Below, in pieces: positions 46,917 to 59,870 of a DNA stretch of 64,000 bases. Position 1 is the first letter of the stretch; the number at the start of each line of letters is the position of its first letter. Under the pieces are notes generated by a model. That model was not told the DNA's origin. It was given only the letters and a program-made list of their open reading frames with translations, and searched no databases. Position numbers and translations under genes: made by a program. Location of the stretch: the NCBI GenBank assembly GCA_964017195.1, contig OZ024892.1, positions 5,458,366 to 5,522,365 on the forward strand, given 5' to 3'. This DNA is from Siderastrea radians (Eukaryota; Cnidaria; Anthozoa; Scleractinia; Rhizangiidae).

Positions 46917-49900
46917 GTATAACCCCAAATATTCAAACAGCGCTATAAAACCTTAAAAGTAGACCCTATACAATCATGTAAACCCTATACAGCCCTCTAA
47001 ACTCTACACATCCCTGTTAACCCCTATACAACCATGTGAACCCCTATATAACCCTATTAAACACTATACATCCCTATAAACCCCTATACAACCATGTCGA
47101 CCTCCTATACAACCCTGTTAACCCCTAAACACCCTGTTAACCCCTATACACCCATGTAAATCCCTATACAGCCCTATAAAACCCTATACAACCCATGTTC
47201 CCTATACCGCCCTGTACCCTGTACAACCATGTACACCCCTATACAACCATGTAAACCCCTATAGAACCATGTAGACCCCTATACAGCCATGTAGAAGCCT
47301 TTCCAGCCCTGTCAAGTCCTATACAACCATGTAGAACTCTATACAGTCCTGCAAACCCCTATTCAACCCTGTAGACCCCTATACAACCCTGTAGACCCCT
47401 ATACAACACTATAAACCTTATACAACCATGTATAAACCCTGTAAACCCCTCTACAACCCTGACACCCTTACACAACCCTGTACACCCCTATACAACTCTG
47501 TAAATCCCTATACAACCCTGTAAACCCCTATACAACCATGTAGACCCCTATACAACCCTGTTAACCATTATACAACCATGTGGACCCTATACAACCCTGT
47601 AAACCCCTATACAACCATGTAGACCCCTATATAACCATTTTCACCCCTATCAACCATGTAGATCCTATACAACCCTGTAAACCCTATACAACCCTGTAAA
47701 CCCCTATACAACCCTATAAAACCCTATACAACCATGTAAATCCCTATACAACCCTGCAAACCCCTGTACAACCATGTACACCCTATACAACCATGTAAAC
47801 CCCTATAGAATCATGTAGACCCCTATACAGCCATGTAGACCCCTTTGCAGCCCTGTCAAGCCCTATACAACCATGTAGAACCCTATACAACGCTGCAGAC
47901 CCCTATACAACCCTGTAAACCCTATACAACCCTGTATAAACCCTATACAACCCTGTAAACCCCTATACAACCATGTACACCCCTATACACCCATGTAAAC
48001 CCAAAAACAACCAGGAAGACCCCTATAAAGCCATGTAGACCCCTTTGCAGCCCTGTCAAGTCCTATACAAACATGTAGAACCCTATACAGCCCTGCAAAC
48101 CCCGATTCAACCCTGTAGATCCCTATACAACCCTCTAAACCTCTCTACAGCCCTGTAAATCCTTATACAACCCTGTAAACCCCTATACAACCCTGTACAC
48201 CCCTATACAACCCTATAAACCCCTATACAACTCTGTAAACCCCTATACAACTCTGTAAACCCCTAGGGATACAACCCTGTAAACCCCTATACAACCCTAT
48301 ACACCCCTCTCCAGGCCCGTAGACCCTATACAACCCTGTACACCCCGATACAACCGTGTAAACCACTATACAACCCTGTACACCCTATACAACCCTGTAA
48401 ACCCCTATACAATCCTGTAAATCCTATACAACCCTGTACACCCTATACAACCCTGTAAACCCCTATACAACCCTGTAAACCCCTATACAACCCTGTAAAC
48501 CCCTATACAACCCTGTAAACCCCTCTACAACCCTGTACACCCCTATAAAACCCTGTAAACCCTATACAAACCTGTAAACCCCTATACAACCCTATAAACC
48601 CCTTTACAACCCTGTAAGCCCCTATACAACCCTGTAAACCCCTATACAACCCTGTAACCCCCTATACAACCCTGTAAACCCCTATACAGCCCTGTACACC
48701 CCTATAAAACCCTGTAAACCCCTATACAACCCTGTAAACACCTATAGAACCCTGTACACCCCTATACAACCCTGTAAACCCCTTAAAACCCTGTAAACCC
48801 CTATACAACCCTGTAAACCCCTATACAACTCTGTAAACCCCTCTAGAACCCTGTACACCCTTATACAACCCTGTAAACACCTATAGAACCCTGTACACCC
48901 CTATACAACCCTGTAAACCCCTTAAAACCCTGTAAACCCCTATACAACCCTGTAAACCCCTATACATCAGGGTAAACCCCTATACAACCCTGTAAACCCC
49001 TATACAACCCTGTAAACCCCTATACAACCCTGTAAACCTCTATACAACCCTGTAAGCCCCTCTACAACCCTGTACACCCCTATACAACCCTGTACACCCC
49101 TATACAACCCTATACACCCCTATACACCAGTGTAAACCCCTTACAACCCTGTAAACCCCTATACAACCCTGTAAACCCCTATACAACCCTGTAAGCCCCT
49201 CTACAACCCTGTACACCCCTATACAACCCTGTACACCCCTATACAACCCTATACACCCCTATACACCAGTGTAAACCCCTTACAACCCTGTAAACCCCTA
49301 TACAACCCTGTAAACCCCTGTACATCACTGTAAACCCCTATACAACCCTGTACACCCTATACAACTCTGTAAACCCCTCTACAGCCCTGTACACCCCTAT
49401 ACAATCCTGTAAACCGGTATTGAACCCTGTACACTCCTATACAACCCTGTAAACTCCTATACAACCCTGTAAACTCCTCTACAACCCTGTACACCCCTTT
49501 ACAACCCTGTAAACCCCTATAGAACCCTGTACAGCCCTATACAACCCTGTACTCCCCTTTACAACCCTGTAAACCCCTATACAACCCTGTAAACCCCTGT
49601 ACAACCCTGTTAACCCCTATACAACCCTGTAAATCCCTATACAACCCTGTAAACCCCTATACAACCCTGTACACCCCTATACAACCCTGTAAGACCCTAT
49701 ACAACCCTGTAAACCTCTTCTACAACCCTGTAAACCCCTTACAACCCTGTAAACCCCTATATAACCCTGTACACCCCTATACATTCCTGTAAACCCCTAT
49801 ACAGCCCTGTAAGCCCCTATACAACCCTGTAAACCCTATACAACCCTCTAAACCCCTCTACAACCCTGTACACCCCTATACAACCCTGTAAACCCCTCTA

Positions 49901-52900
49901 CAACCCTGTACACCCCTATAAAACCCTGTAAACCCTATACAAACCTGTAAACCCCTATACAACCCTGTAAACCCCTATACAACAATATAAGCCCCTATAC
50001 AACCCTGTAAACCCCTATAGAACCCTGTAAACCCCTATACAGCTCTGTACACCCCTATACAACCCTGTAAACCCCTATTCAACCCTGTAAACCCCTATAC
50101 AACCCTGTACACCTCTATACAACCCTATAAGCCCCTATACAACCCTGTAAAACCCTATAGAACCCTGTACACCCCTATACAACCCTGTAAACCCCTTAAA
50201 ACCCTGTAAATCCCTATACAACCCTGTAAACCCCTCTACAACGCTGTACACCCCTATACAACCCTGTAAACCCCCATACAACCCTGTAAACCCCTACAGA
50301 ACCCTGTACACCCCTATACAACCCTGTAAACCCCTTACAACCCTGTAAACTCCTATACAACCCTGTAAACCCCTATACAACCCTGTACACCCCTCTGCAA
50401 CCCTGTAAACCCCTATACAACCCTTTAAACCCCTATAGAACCCTGTACACCCCTATACACCCCTGTTAACCCCTTACAACCCTGTAAACCCCTATACAAT
50501 CCTGTAAACCCCTGTACATCACTGTAAAGCCTTATACAACCCTATAAACCCCTATAGAACCCTGTAAATCACTATACAACCCTGTACACCCCTCTACAAC
50601 CCTGTACACCCCTATACAACCCTGTAAACCCTATACAACCCTGTAAACCCCTATACAACCCTGTAAACCCTATACAACCCTGTACACCCCTATACAACCC
50701 TGTAAACCCCTTACAACCCTGTAAACCCCTATACAACCCTGTAGACCCCTATACAACCCTATACACCCCTCTACAACCCTGTACACTCCTATACAAACCT
50801 GAAAGCCCCTATACAACCCTGTAAACCCCTATACAACGCTGTAAACCCCTATACAACCCTGTAAACCCCTATACAACCCTGTAAACCCCTTACAACCCTG
50901 TAAACCCCTGTACAACCCTGTACACCCCTATACAACCCTGTAAACCCCTATACAACCCTGTACACCCCTATACAACCCTATAAAGCCCTATACAACCCTG
51001 TAAACCCCTATAGAACCCTGTAAACCTCCATACAACCCTGTAAACCCCTATATAACCCTTTAAACCTCTATACAACCCTGTAAACCCCTGTACAAAACTG
51101 TAAACCATACAACCCTGTAACCCTATACAACCCTGTGACCCACTATACAACCCTGTTAACCCCTATAAAACCCTGTAAACCCTCTACAACCCTGTACACC
51201 CCTATACAACCCTGTAAACCCCTATACAACCCTGTAAACCCCTATACAAGTCTGTAAACCCCTATAGAACCCTGTACACCCCTATACAACCCTGTAAACC
51301 CCTTACAACCCTGTAAAGCCCTATACAACCCTGTAGACCCGTATACAACCCTATACACCCCTCTACAACCCTGTACACCCCTATACAACCCTGAAAGCCC
51401 CTATACAACCCTGTACACCCCTATACAACCCTGTAAACCCCTATACAACCCTGTAAACTCCTTTACAACCCTAGAAACCCCTCTACAACCCTATGCACCC
51501 CTATACAACCCTGTAAACCCCTATGCAACCCTGTAAACCCCTATAGAACCCTGCACACCCCTATACAACCCTGTAAACCCCTTACAACCCTGTAATCCCC
51601 TATACAACCCTGTAAAATCCTTCAACCCTGTAAATCCCTATACAACCCTGTAAACCCCTATAGAACCCTGTAAACCCCTATACAACCCTGTTAACCCCTA
51701 TACAACCCTGTAAACCCCTATACAACTCTGTAAACCCCTCTACAACCCTGTACACCCCGTTACAACCCTGTAAACCCCTATACAACCCTGTAAACCCCTA
51801 TAGAACCCTGTACACCCCTATACAACCCTGTAAACCCCTTACAACCCTGTAAACCCCATATACAACCCTGTAGTCCCCTATACAACCCTGTACACCTCTC
51901 TACAACCCTGTACACCCCTATACAACCCTGTAAACCCCTATACAACCCTGTACACCCCTATACAACCTTGTAAACCCCTATACAACCCTGTAAACCCCTT
52001 TACAACCCTAGAAACCCCTCTACAACCCTCTACACCCCTATACAACCCTGTACACCCCTCTACAACCCTGTAAGCCCCTATACAACCCTGTAAACCCCTA
52101 TACAACCCTGTTAACCCCTATACAACCCTGTAAACCCCTATACAACTCTGTAAACCCCTCTACAACCCTGTACACCCCGTTACAACCCTGTAAACCCCTA
52201 TACAACCCTGTAAACCCCTATAGAACCCTGTACACCCCTATACAACCCTGTAAACCCCTTACAACCCTGTAAACCCCATATACAACCCTGTAGTCCCCTA
52301 TACAACCCTGTACACCCCTCTACAACCCTGTACACCCCTATACAACCCTGTAAAATCCTATACAACCCTGTACACCCCTATACAACCCTGTAAACCCCTA
52401 TACAACCCTGTAAACCCCTTTACAACCCTAGAAACCCCTCTACAACCCTCTACACCCCTATACAACCCTGTACACCCCTCTACAACCCTGTAAGCCCCTA
52501 TACAACCCTGTAGACCCCTATACAACTTTGTACACCCCTATACAACCCAGTAAACCCCTATAGAACCCTGTACACCCCTATACAACCCTGTAAACCCCTA
52601 TACAACCCTGTAAACCCCTCTACAACCCTGTAGACCCCTATACAACCCTTTAAATTACTGTACAACCCTGTAAACCCCTTTACAACCCTGTAATCCCCTA
52701 TACAACCATGGAGACCCCTATACAACCTTGTTAACCCCTATACAACCATGTGGACCCCTACACAACCATTTTGACCCCTATCAACCATGTAGAATCCTAT
52801 ACAACCCTGTAAACCCATATACAACCATGTAAACCTCTATACAACCCTGTACACCCCTTTACAGCACTATACATCCTTAAACAGCTCTATACACCCCTAT

Positions 52901-53605
52901 ACAGCACTATACACCCCTATACAGCACTATTCACCCCTATACAGCACTATAGACCCTTATAAAGCTCTATACACCCCTATACAGCAGTATACACCCTATA
53001 CAGCTCTATACACCCCTATACAGCACTGTTAACCCCTTGAGCAGCAGTATACATCCCTACACAGCACTATACTCCCTTATACAGCTCTATACCCCCTATA
53101 CAGCACTATAAACCCCTTTACAGCACTATCCACCCCTATACACACTATACACCCCAATACAGCACTATACTTCCCTATACAGCACTATACACCCCTATAC
53201 AGCTCTATGCACCCTTATACAGCACTATACACCCCCTGAGCAGCAGTATACAACCCTATACAGCCCTATACACCCCTATACAGCAATATACAACCCTATA
53301 CAGCATTATACACCCTTATACAGCTCCATACACCCCTTTATAGCAATATACACCCTATATAGCATTATACACCCCTATACAGCACTATACACCTCTATGT
53401 AGCACTATATACCCCTATACAGCACTATACACCCCCTTTGCAGCCGTATACACCCCTATACAACACTAACCAACTCTATACACCCATATGCAGCGCTATA
53501 CATCCCCTATCACAGGCAACACTACACACAGTTATACAGCTTTATACATCCCCATACAGCACTATACACCCCTATACAGCACTATACACCCCTATACAGC
53601 AATGT
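46917..53605 (+). repeat. 20-bp satellite, left cap (~330 copies)
   Basis: The consensus unit is CCTATACAACCCTGTAAACC. Variants are zoned: CATGTA-type up to about 48100, CCCTGTA-type to about 52850, and CAGCACTATACACCCCTATA-type from about 52857 to the core. A 420-bp block around 51700-52080 is repeated almost exactly at 52120-52500, a recent segmental duplication in the array. It is not a TTAGGG-type telomere repeat. Confidence 0.97.
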
Positions 53606-54017
53606 ATTTTGTTGATATTGAAGAATACAAATAAAAAGGTGTATTGCTTTTTACTTTTATTTAGTAGAAAATTGTGTTCTACTGGAAATCTTCCAATCTG
53701 ATTATTAGCCCTCAAAGCTTTTCTTCTCTGTGAAATAACTTTTTGTTTAAATTAGAGAATAAATTTTGTGTGACAACTATTAACTCTGTTGTTAAAATAG
53801 AAAATTCTCTGACATGCATTGCACTAATTATTTTTTTCATTGGTGATTTTGGAAACCCTTTAAGTTTCAGCTAAAACAATAATACTACTCACCCTCAATT
53901 TCTATGAGCGATAGTCAAATCGGCTGCATCACGTTGAATAAACGTAATTGTATAAAGGTAACCCATTAAGAAGTCGTCATGAACGAAAGGGTTGTGAAAA
54001 AAGTTCATCCCTTCAAG

Positions 54018-54061
54018 GATGATGATGATGACGATGATGATGATGATGATGTTGATGATCA
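54018..54061 (+). repeat. (GAT)n microsatellite
   Basis: About fourteen GAT-type units with two interruptions. Confidence 0.9.
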
Positions 54062-54132
54062 ACAGGTGTTATGACATTAGTTAACAATCAGTTTATTAGT
54101 TTTTGTTGACAATGTTTTTCAAAATCCCATAG

Positions 54133-54942
54133 GTATGAGGAACTGAACATTAGATCTTCGAGTTCATATCGCCTATACAACACAAATGTGCCTGTGTGGT
54201 TAAGAGACAGACCGCGAGAGTTTGTTGCACATTGTATGGGTAGACTTTCCAATGCTATGGAAACACCTGTTGAAGATATACAGGTGGTAGGCGGCGGCAA
54301 GTTTAAAGTTAAAAGCCAGACCGATCCGAAGGAGTATACCCTCAACTTCTCAAATGAAGTTTTTCCATCTTGTGAATGTGAGGACTGGAATAAAAATCAT
54401 TGGCCCTGCAAACACTTTATGGCAGTCTTCATAAATTTTGAAGAATGGGGGTGGTACTCGTTGCCAGCTGTATACAGGGAAAATCCCTACTTTTCCCTCG
54501 ATCCAAGCATCGTCGAACCAGGGCAAGTTCAAGAAGGTTACACGATTGCAGAATTTGAAGAATCGGCTTCGTTAAACGTCAATTCGTTTCAACCAAAATA
54601 TGGAAGATGACACCTTAGAAGAGGAGCAACTTTGTCTGAGCAAACATTTTAAAGAGTCGGCGATGACGTGTCGAGAATATTTGACCCAAATTAAAGACTT
54701 GACCTATCTGTGTGAAAATCATCAAATACTTGAAGAAACAGGTCAACTACTTAATAACATTCTTATTGATTTCCGGAAAAAACTTGAGACTGAGGATGGG
54801 CTTCAACTGGGGAAAAGAGTAGCTAAACGAGGACAAAGCTTAACCCAACCAACCAATCCAACAACCAGATGCTATTCCGAGATTCCCTGCAGAAACAAAC
54901 GCCGGCAAACGAAAAACAAACCGAAATGGTAAATCTCACAAA
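54133..54942 (+). pseudogene. SWIM zinc-finger exon, probable MULE transposase C-terminus
   Basis: A 3' splice site (ATCCCATAG) precedes a frame from 54133 to 54610. It holds CECEDWNKNHWPCKH (about 54373-54417), giving Cys-x-Cys-x9-Cys-x-His, the SWIM zinc-binding signature. A second frame, 54600-54942, overlaps in another phase and looks like the natural C-terminal continuation (acidic start, then helical CREYLTQIKDLTYLCENHQI), so a small indel near 54600 breaks the gene. SWIM fingers occur in Mutator (MuDR) transposases and also in unrelated host proteins. The DDE catalytic part is not in the core. Inference: remains of the element's own transposase. Confidence 0.65.
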
Positions 54943-55865
54943 AAGGCATAAAAGAAAGACAAAGCGTAACAGAAGCTTGGTACTAACAAAAACTTATTTA
55001 CGAACGCGTTTCGAGCTATTTAGTTAGGTATGCGCGCGTTAACTTTCGCACAATGAAATTGTGGCCCAACATTTAAACGCATTATTATTCTTTTGAGCTC
55101 ACGATCGCCACTTTGAACGCTACTTAGACATGGCGACCCGCGCTTCTCCTCTTTAAACTTGGAATTGCCATTTTGAGCTGGTGATCGCCATTTTGAACTG
55201 GCAATTTGCTACTTTGGACTGGCGCTCGCTTCTTGGAACTGGCGAAATTGGTCTGTGGCGTGAGCAGGCCTTGAGATCACAGTTTTTTCACAACAGACCT
55301 GAGTTGCAGTGCTGTAGCAGGGTTAAAGTTATAGGGGTGGGGGACACATGACGAGCGCCGCAGGCACGAGCTTCTAGGGGGGTCCAGGGGAATGCTCCCC
55401 CGAGATATTTTCAAATATAAGGTCTCTGAAATAGCATTTCTATCCTTCTGAGAGCAGTTTCCACCAAGCAATTTTTCTAACTGACTTTAATCATTGGAAA
55501 ACGTTACAGAAATAGCACTAAGAAAGCAAAATTAGGCTAACCAGAGTGCTAATCAGGTTAAACGAATCCAACGATATGGTAACATTGTTACTGTTCTACT
55601 TTTGAATATTAAAGCGGCACAAGTATATTATCACAGGGGAACGATTGACATTGAAAGCGAATGTCACCGAAATTTTATGGTGAGCGTTTAACTTCAATAA
55701 AGGTTTGCTAAAGGTCAGAATATCGGTGATGTCACTTTTTTGGCACTATTTCAAGTTAATTGATGTATAGATATCTTGTTTTTTTTTTAAATTTCAGAAT
55801 ACATTAAATTGTACATCGGGAAATAATAAAGGTTCAGTCTTACATCGAGTATCTATTGTGTGAAT
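54943..55865. other. Rest of the core, no gene recognised
   Basis: Degenerate 20-25-bp units of the GCCATTTTGAACTGGCG type lie at about 55100-55250. A hAT-like terminal fragment (GGGGGGTCCAGGGGAATGCT) lies at about 55320-55470. The remainder is AT-rich. Confidence 0.5.
55320..55470. mobile_element. Fragment of a DNA transposon end (hAT-like)
   Basis: ATAGGGGTGGGGGACACATG, CGAGCTTCTAGGGGGGTCC and GGAATGCTCCCCCGA follow each other as in the terminal parts of many hAT elements. Only one end is present, hence low confidence. Confidence 0.35.
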
Positions 55866-56815
55866 AAGGTTGTATAGGTGTGTACAGTGCTGTTTAGGGG
55901 TGTATAGTGCTGTATAGGAACGTATGGTGCTGTATAGGGGTGTGCAGTGCATTAGAGGGGTGTATAGTGCTCTATAGGGGTGTATAGTGCGGTATAGGGA
56001 TGTATAGTGTTCTATACCGGTGTATGGTGCTGTATTGGGGTGTACAGTGCTGTATAGGGATATATAGAGCTGTATAGGGGTGTACAGTGCTGTATAGGGA
56101 TGAATAATGCTATATAGGTGTGTACAGTGCAGTATAGGGGTGTATAGAGCTGTATAGGATATATACTGCTGTATAGGGGTTTGTAGTGCTGTATAGGAGT
56201 GTATAGTGCTGTATAGGGATGTACAGTGCTGTAAAGGGGTGTACAGGGTTGTATAGAGGTTTCCAGGGTTGTATAGGGGTCTACATGGTTGAATAGGGGT
56301 TTACAGGGTTGTATAGGGGATTACAGGGTTGTATAGGGGTCTACATGGTTGTATAGGGGTTTACAGCGCTGTATAGGGGTTTACAGGGTTGTATCCAAGG
56401 GGTTTACAGCGCTGTATAGGCGTTTACAGGGTTGTATAGGGGTTTACGGCGCTGTATAGAGGTTTACAGGGTTGTATAGGGGTTTACAGCGCTGTATAGG
56501 CATTTACAGGGTTGTATAGGGGTTAACAGTGCTGTATAGAGGTTTACAGGGTTGTATAGGAGTCTACATGGTTCTATAGGGGTTAACAGGGCTGAATAGG
56601 GGTCTATATGGTTGTATAGGGGTTTACAGGTTGTGTATGGGTCTACAGGGTTGTATAGGGGTTTACAGCGCTGTATAGAGGTTTACAGGGTTGTATAGGG
56701 GTCTACATGGTTGTATAGGGGTTACAGGGTTGTATAGGGGGTTTACAGGGTTGCATAGGGGTCTAAATGGTTGTATAGGGGCTTACAGGGTTGTATGGGG
56801 TCTACATGGTTGTAT
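55866..56815 (-). repeat. 20-bp satellite, right cap (~47 copies)
   Basis: Reverse complement of the left cap, with the CAGCACTATA-type units next to the core and CATGTA-type units at the outside. It is about seven times shorter than the left cap. Confidence 0.95.
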
Positions 56816-57240
56816 GCAGATGACTTGAATATACTATCACGATCAAAAACAGGGCTGCAAAATTGTCTCAATGCATTAGCCCAGTACTGTACATCGTGGA
56901 TGTTACAGATTAATCCTAAGAAAACTAAAATAATGGTTTTTCAAAAACGCGCGAAAAAATATGAATGTAACTTTTATATTGACAAAGAAAAGATTGACAC
57001 TGTTCAGAATTATACTTATCTAGGAACGCGAATTTCTTCATCTGGAAATTTCACACTGTCGTTGGATCACTTGAGAGAAAAGGCTCTTCATGCTCTCTTT
57101 GCTTTAAGACGGCACGTTGACTTAAGCCGTTTAAAACCCTCTCTTGCTTGCAAAATTTTCGACACGATGATTTCACCCATTTTGACTTATAATAGCGAAG
57201 CCTGGGGTGTCTTTGCTAAATCAGATTTCAAGTCTTGGGA
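56805..57240 (+). pseudogene. Non-LTR retrotransposon (LINE) reverse transcriptase fragment
   Basis: The frame contains the catalytic YADD box (about 56814-56825), then LQINPKKTKIMVF, YLGTRIS and ILTYNSEAWG. This is the order of palm and thumb landmarks in CR1/Jockey/L2-type LINEs. The frame starts where the 20-bp satellite ends and is lost at about 57240, where a minisatellite begins. Both N-terminal RT and the C-terminus are missing. It was probably cut by the flanking satellite elements and cannot function. Confidence 0.85.
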
Positions 57241-57261
57241 CACCAAATGTGGCACGTTTTT

Positions 57262-57425
57262 GGATGGACTTTTAGGGGTTGTGCTTCTGGTTGTGGCACA
57301 ACCACCACAACCAGCTCCTTTTTTAGGGGTTGTGCTTCAGGTTGGGGCACAACGACCACAACCAGCAAGTTTTTAGGAGCTGTTATTTCTGGTTGTGGCA
57401 TAATAGCCACAAGCAGCGCATTGTT
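57262..57425 (+). repeat. Minisatellite, ~50-65-bp unit, three copies
   Basis: Units start TTTTTAGGGGTTGTGCTTC, TTTTTAGGGGTTGTGCTTCA and TTTTTAGGAGCTGTTATTTC. Each contains an internal palindrome such as GGTTGTGGCACAACC. Confidence 0.8.
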
Positions 57426-57596
57426 ACCCAATATGGCTGTAGAACTTCAGACAGCGTACTTTTTTGCCTCTTTGAGGGCAAATACAAAGCTGTGGCATCA
57501 CTTTTCCCTGCACAAAGAAATCTATACATTTTAACTAACGATAAACTAAAAGAGGCTGCGTCTCGTAAGTATCCAGTGCAAAGACGGATTTCCATA
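57426..57596 (+). other. Short unique stretch of unknown origin
   Basis: A frame with LFEGKYKAVASLFPAQ looks mildly coding-like, but no family was recognised and the frame runs straight into the satellite. Confidence 0.3.
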
Positions 57597-59012
57597 ACAC
57601 CCACAACCCTCACAACCCCCACAACCCTCACTACCTCCACAACCCTCACAACCTCCACAACTCCCACAACCCTCACAACCTCCACAACCCTCACAACTCC
57701 CACAACCCTCACAACCTTCACAACCCTCACAACCTCCACAACCCTCACAACTCCCACAACCCTCACAACCTCCACAACCCTCACAACTCCCACAACCCTC
57801 ACAACCTCCACAACCCTCACAACTCCCACAACCCTCACAACCTTCACAACTCCCACAACCCTCACAACTCTCACAACCCTCACAACCGCCACAACCCTCA
57901 CAACCTCCACAACCCTCACAACCTTCACAACCTCCACAACCCTCACAACCTTCACAACTCCCACAACCCTCACAACCTCCACAACCCTCACAACTGCCAC
58001 AACCCTCACAACCTTCACAACTCCCACAACCCTCACTTCTCTCACAACCCTCACAGCTCCCACAACCCCCACAACCCTCACCACCCCCACAACTCCCACA
58101 ACCCTCACAACCTTCACAACTCCCACAACCCTCACAACTCCCACAACCCTCACAACCTCCACAACCCTCACAACCTCCACAACTCCCACAACCCTCACAA
58201 CCCTCACAACCTCCACAACCCTCACAACTCCCACAACCCTCACAACCTTCACAACTCTCACAACCTTCACAACTCCCACAACCCTCACAACCTCCACAAC
58301 CCTCACAACCCTCACAACCTCCACAACCCTCACAACCCTCACAACCTTCACAACCCTCACAACCCTCAAAACCCTCACAACCTCCACAACCCTCACAACC
58401 TCCACAACTCTCACAACCCTCACAACCTCCACAACCCTCACAACCTCCACAACCCTCACAACTCTCACAACCTTCACAACTCCCACAACCCTCACAACCT
58501 CCACAACCTCCACAACCCTCACAACCTCCACAACCCTCACAACCCTCACAACCCTCACAACCTCCACAACCCTCACAACCCTCACAACCTCCACAACCCT
58601 CACAACCCTCAAAACCCTCACAACCTCCACAACCCTCACAACCTCCACAACCCTCACAACCCTCACAACCTCCACAACCCTCACAACCTCCACAACCCTC
58701 ACAACTCTCACAACCTTCACAACTCCCACAACCCCCACAACCTCCACAACCTCCACAACCCTCACAACCTCCACAACCCTCACAACCCTCACAACCCTCA
58801 CAACCTCCACAACCCTCACAACCTCCACAACCCTCACAACCCTCACAATCTCCACAACCCTCACAACCCTCACAACCCTCACAACCTCCACAACTCCCAC
58901 AACCCTCACAACCCTTACAACCTCCACAACCCTCACAACTCCCACAATCCTCACAACCTCCACAACCCTTACAACTCCCACAACCCTCACAACCTTCACA
59001 ACTCCCACAACC
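57597..59012 (+). repeat. 9-bp satellite, left cap (~157 copies)
   Basis: Units are ACAACCCTC, ACAACCTCC, ACAACTCCC and ACAACCTTC in mixed order, again with longer blocks repeated (about 58340-58500 versus 58600-58720). Because the unit length is divisible by three and lacks stops, frames of over 570 codons run through on both strands. These are artefacts. Confidence 0.97.
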
Positions 59013-59870
59013 ATGAAAACTACCTCAACAGCCACGTATGCCCATATGCAACAACCATAGTAGCACGTATCTAACACAAGCAACTTAAAAGTTTGTGTAA
59101 ACATGGTGACATTTACCTCATGTACCCGCGTTTGGTCCTGTTATTAAAGACTGATAACACTCGAATGTCAAGGATCTTTTTATTTTGTTATACTTTTCTT
59201 ACACAATAAGTATACCCTTATTTTAGCCTATTCTCTTAAAGGTTTTACAGTTCAACAGGTTATTGCTGGAAAACAATATTGAAAATATGAAAAATCTGTA
59301 TGTTAAATGTCGGCTCTTGTTCCGGTTTTAAATGTTAATAGTCTTAGACTAATGCGGTAAGTAGCACCACAGAGACATCTCTGAAAAATCGTACTAATTA
59401 ACTAACTGTTAATTTTAAACCATTTGAGGTACATGCAGTTGAACAATGTTATATTGTCAACACCAACAACTCATGAGCAAAACAGTTCTCCCATATATAA
59501 TTTAACTGGCAAAGATGTCGACAACATGAGTAAGCATACCGTTTTCTGAGATACTACATTGAGATTTGACCATCACCTTTTAAAGCAAATTTGTATTTAC
59601 GTAATAGTGTGAACCAGCAATACAAATGTATGTGAAATTGCAAAGCTGAAAAGGTGTGACTGTTATTTTTTTTTAAGAACAAAAAAAATGCTGTTATTGT
59701 TAGCAGCTGATTTCAATGACTTTGCCTTAATTTATGTTATAAGAACAATTAATATTCCATTAGTTACTTTTTTACATTGTAAAATTAAATTTTGATGCTT
59801 ATTAAATATGGGCAGCTTTGCTTTGATGATTAATTGCACATGACACGTTTAATTTTAGGGACATTAAATA

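Larger units (their letters stand above)
46917..56815. mobile_element. Satellite-capped element, 9.9 kb, SWIM exon in the core
   Basis: A 20-bp satellite covers 46917-53605, and its reverse complement covers 55866-56815, around a 2.26-kb core. Variants are arranged in mirrored order: outermost units contain CATGTAGACC, middle units CCCTGTAAACC and innermost units CAGCACTATACACC on both sides. That argues for one inverted-repeat structure rather than two unrelated arrays. The core holds a SWIM zinc-finger exon. No target duplication was found; the right cap abuts a LINE fragment. It matches the 13683-19799 element in design. Confidence 0.7.

Noticed and set aside
46917..53605. Telomeric or subtelomeric repeat
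   Set aside because: The unit lacks TTAGGG/CCCTAA periodicity, is 20 bp long, and is mirrored around a core with coding remains.
57330..59104. Very long open frames (over 570 codons) on both strands with Thr-rich and Val-rich repeats
   Set aside because: They are translations of a 9-bp satellite without stop codons; frames exist on both strands and follow the array limits.
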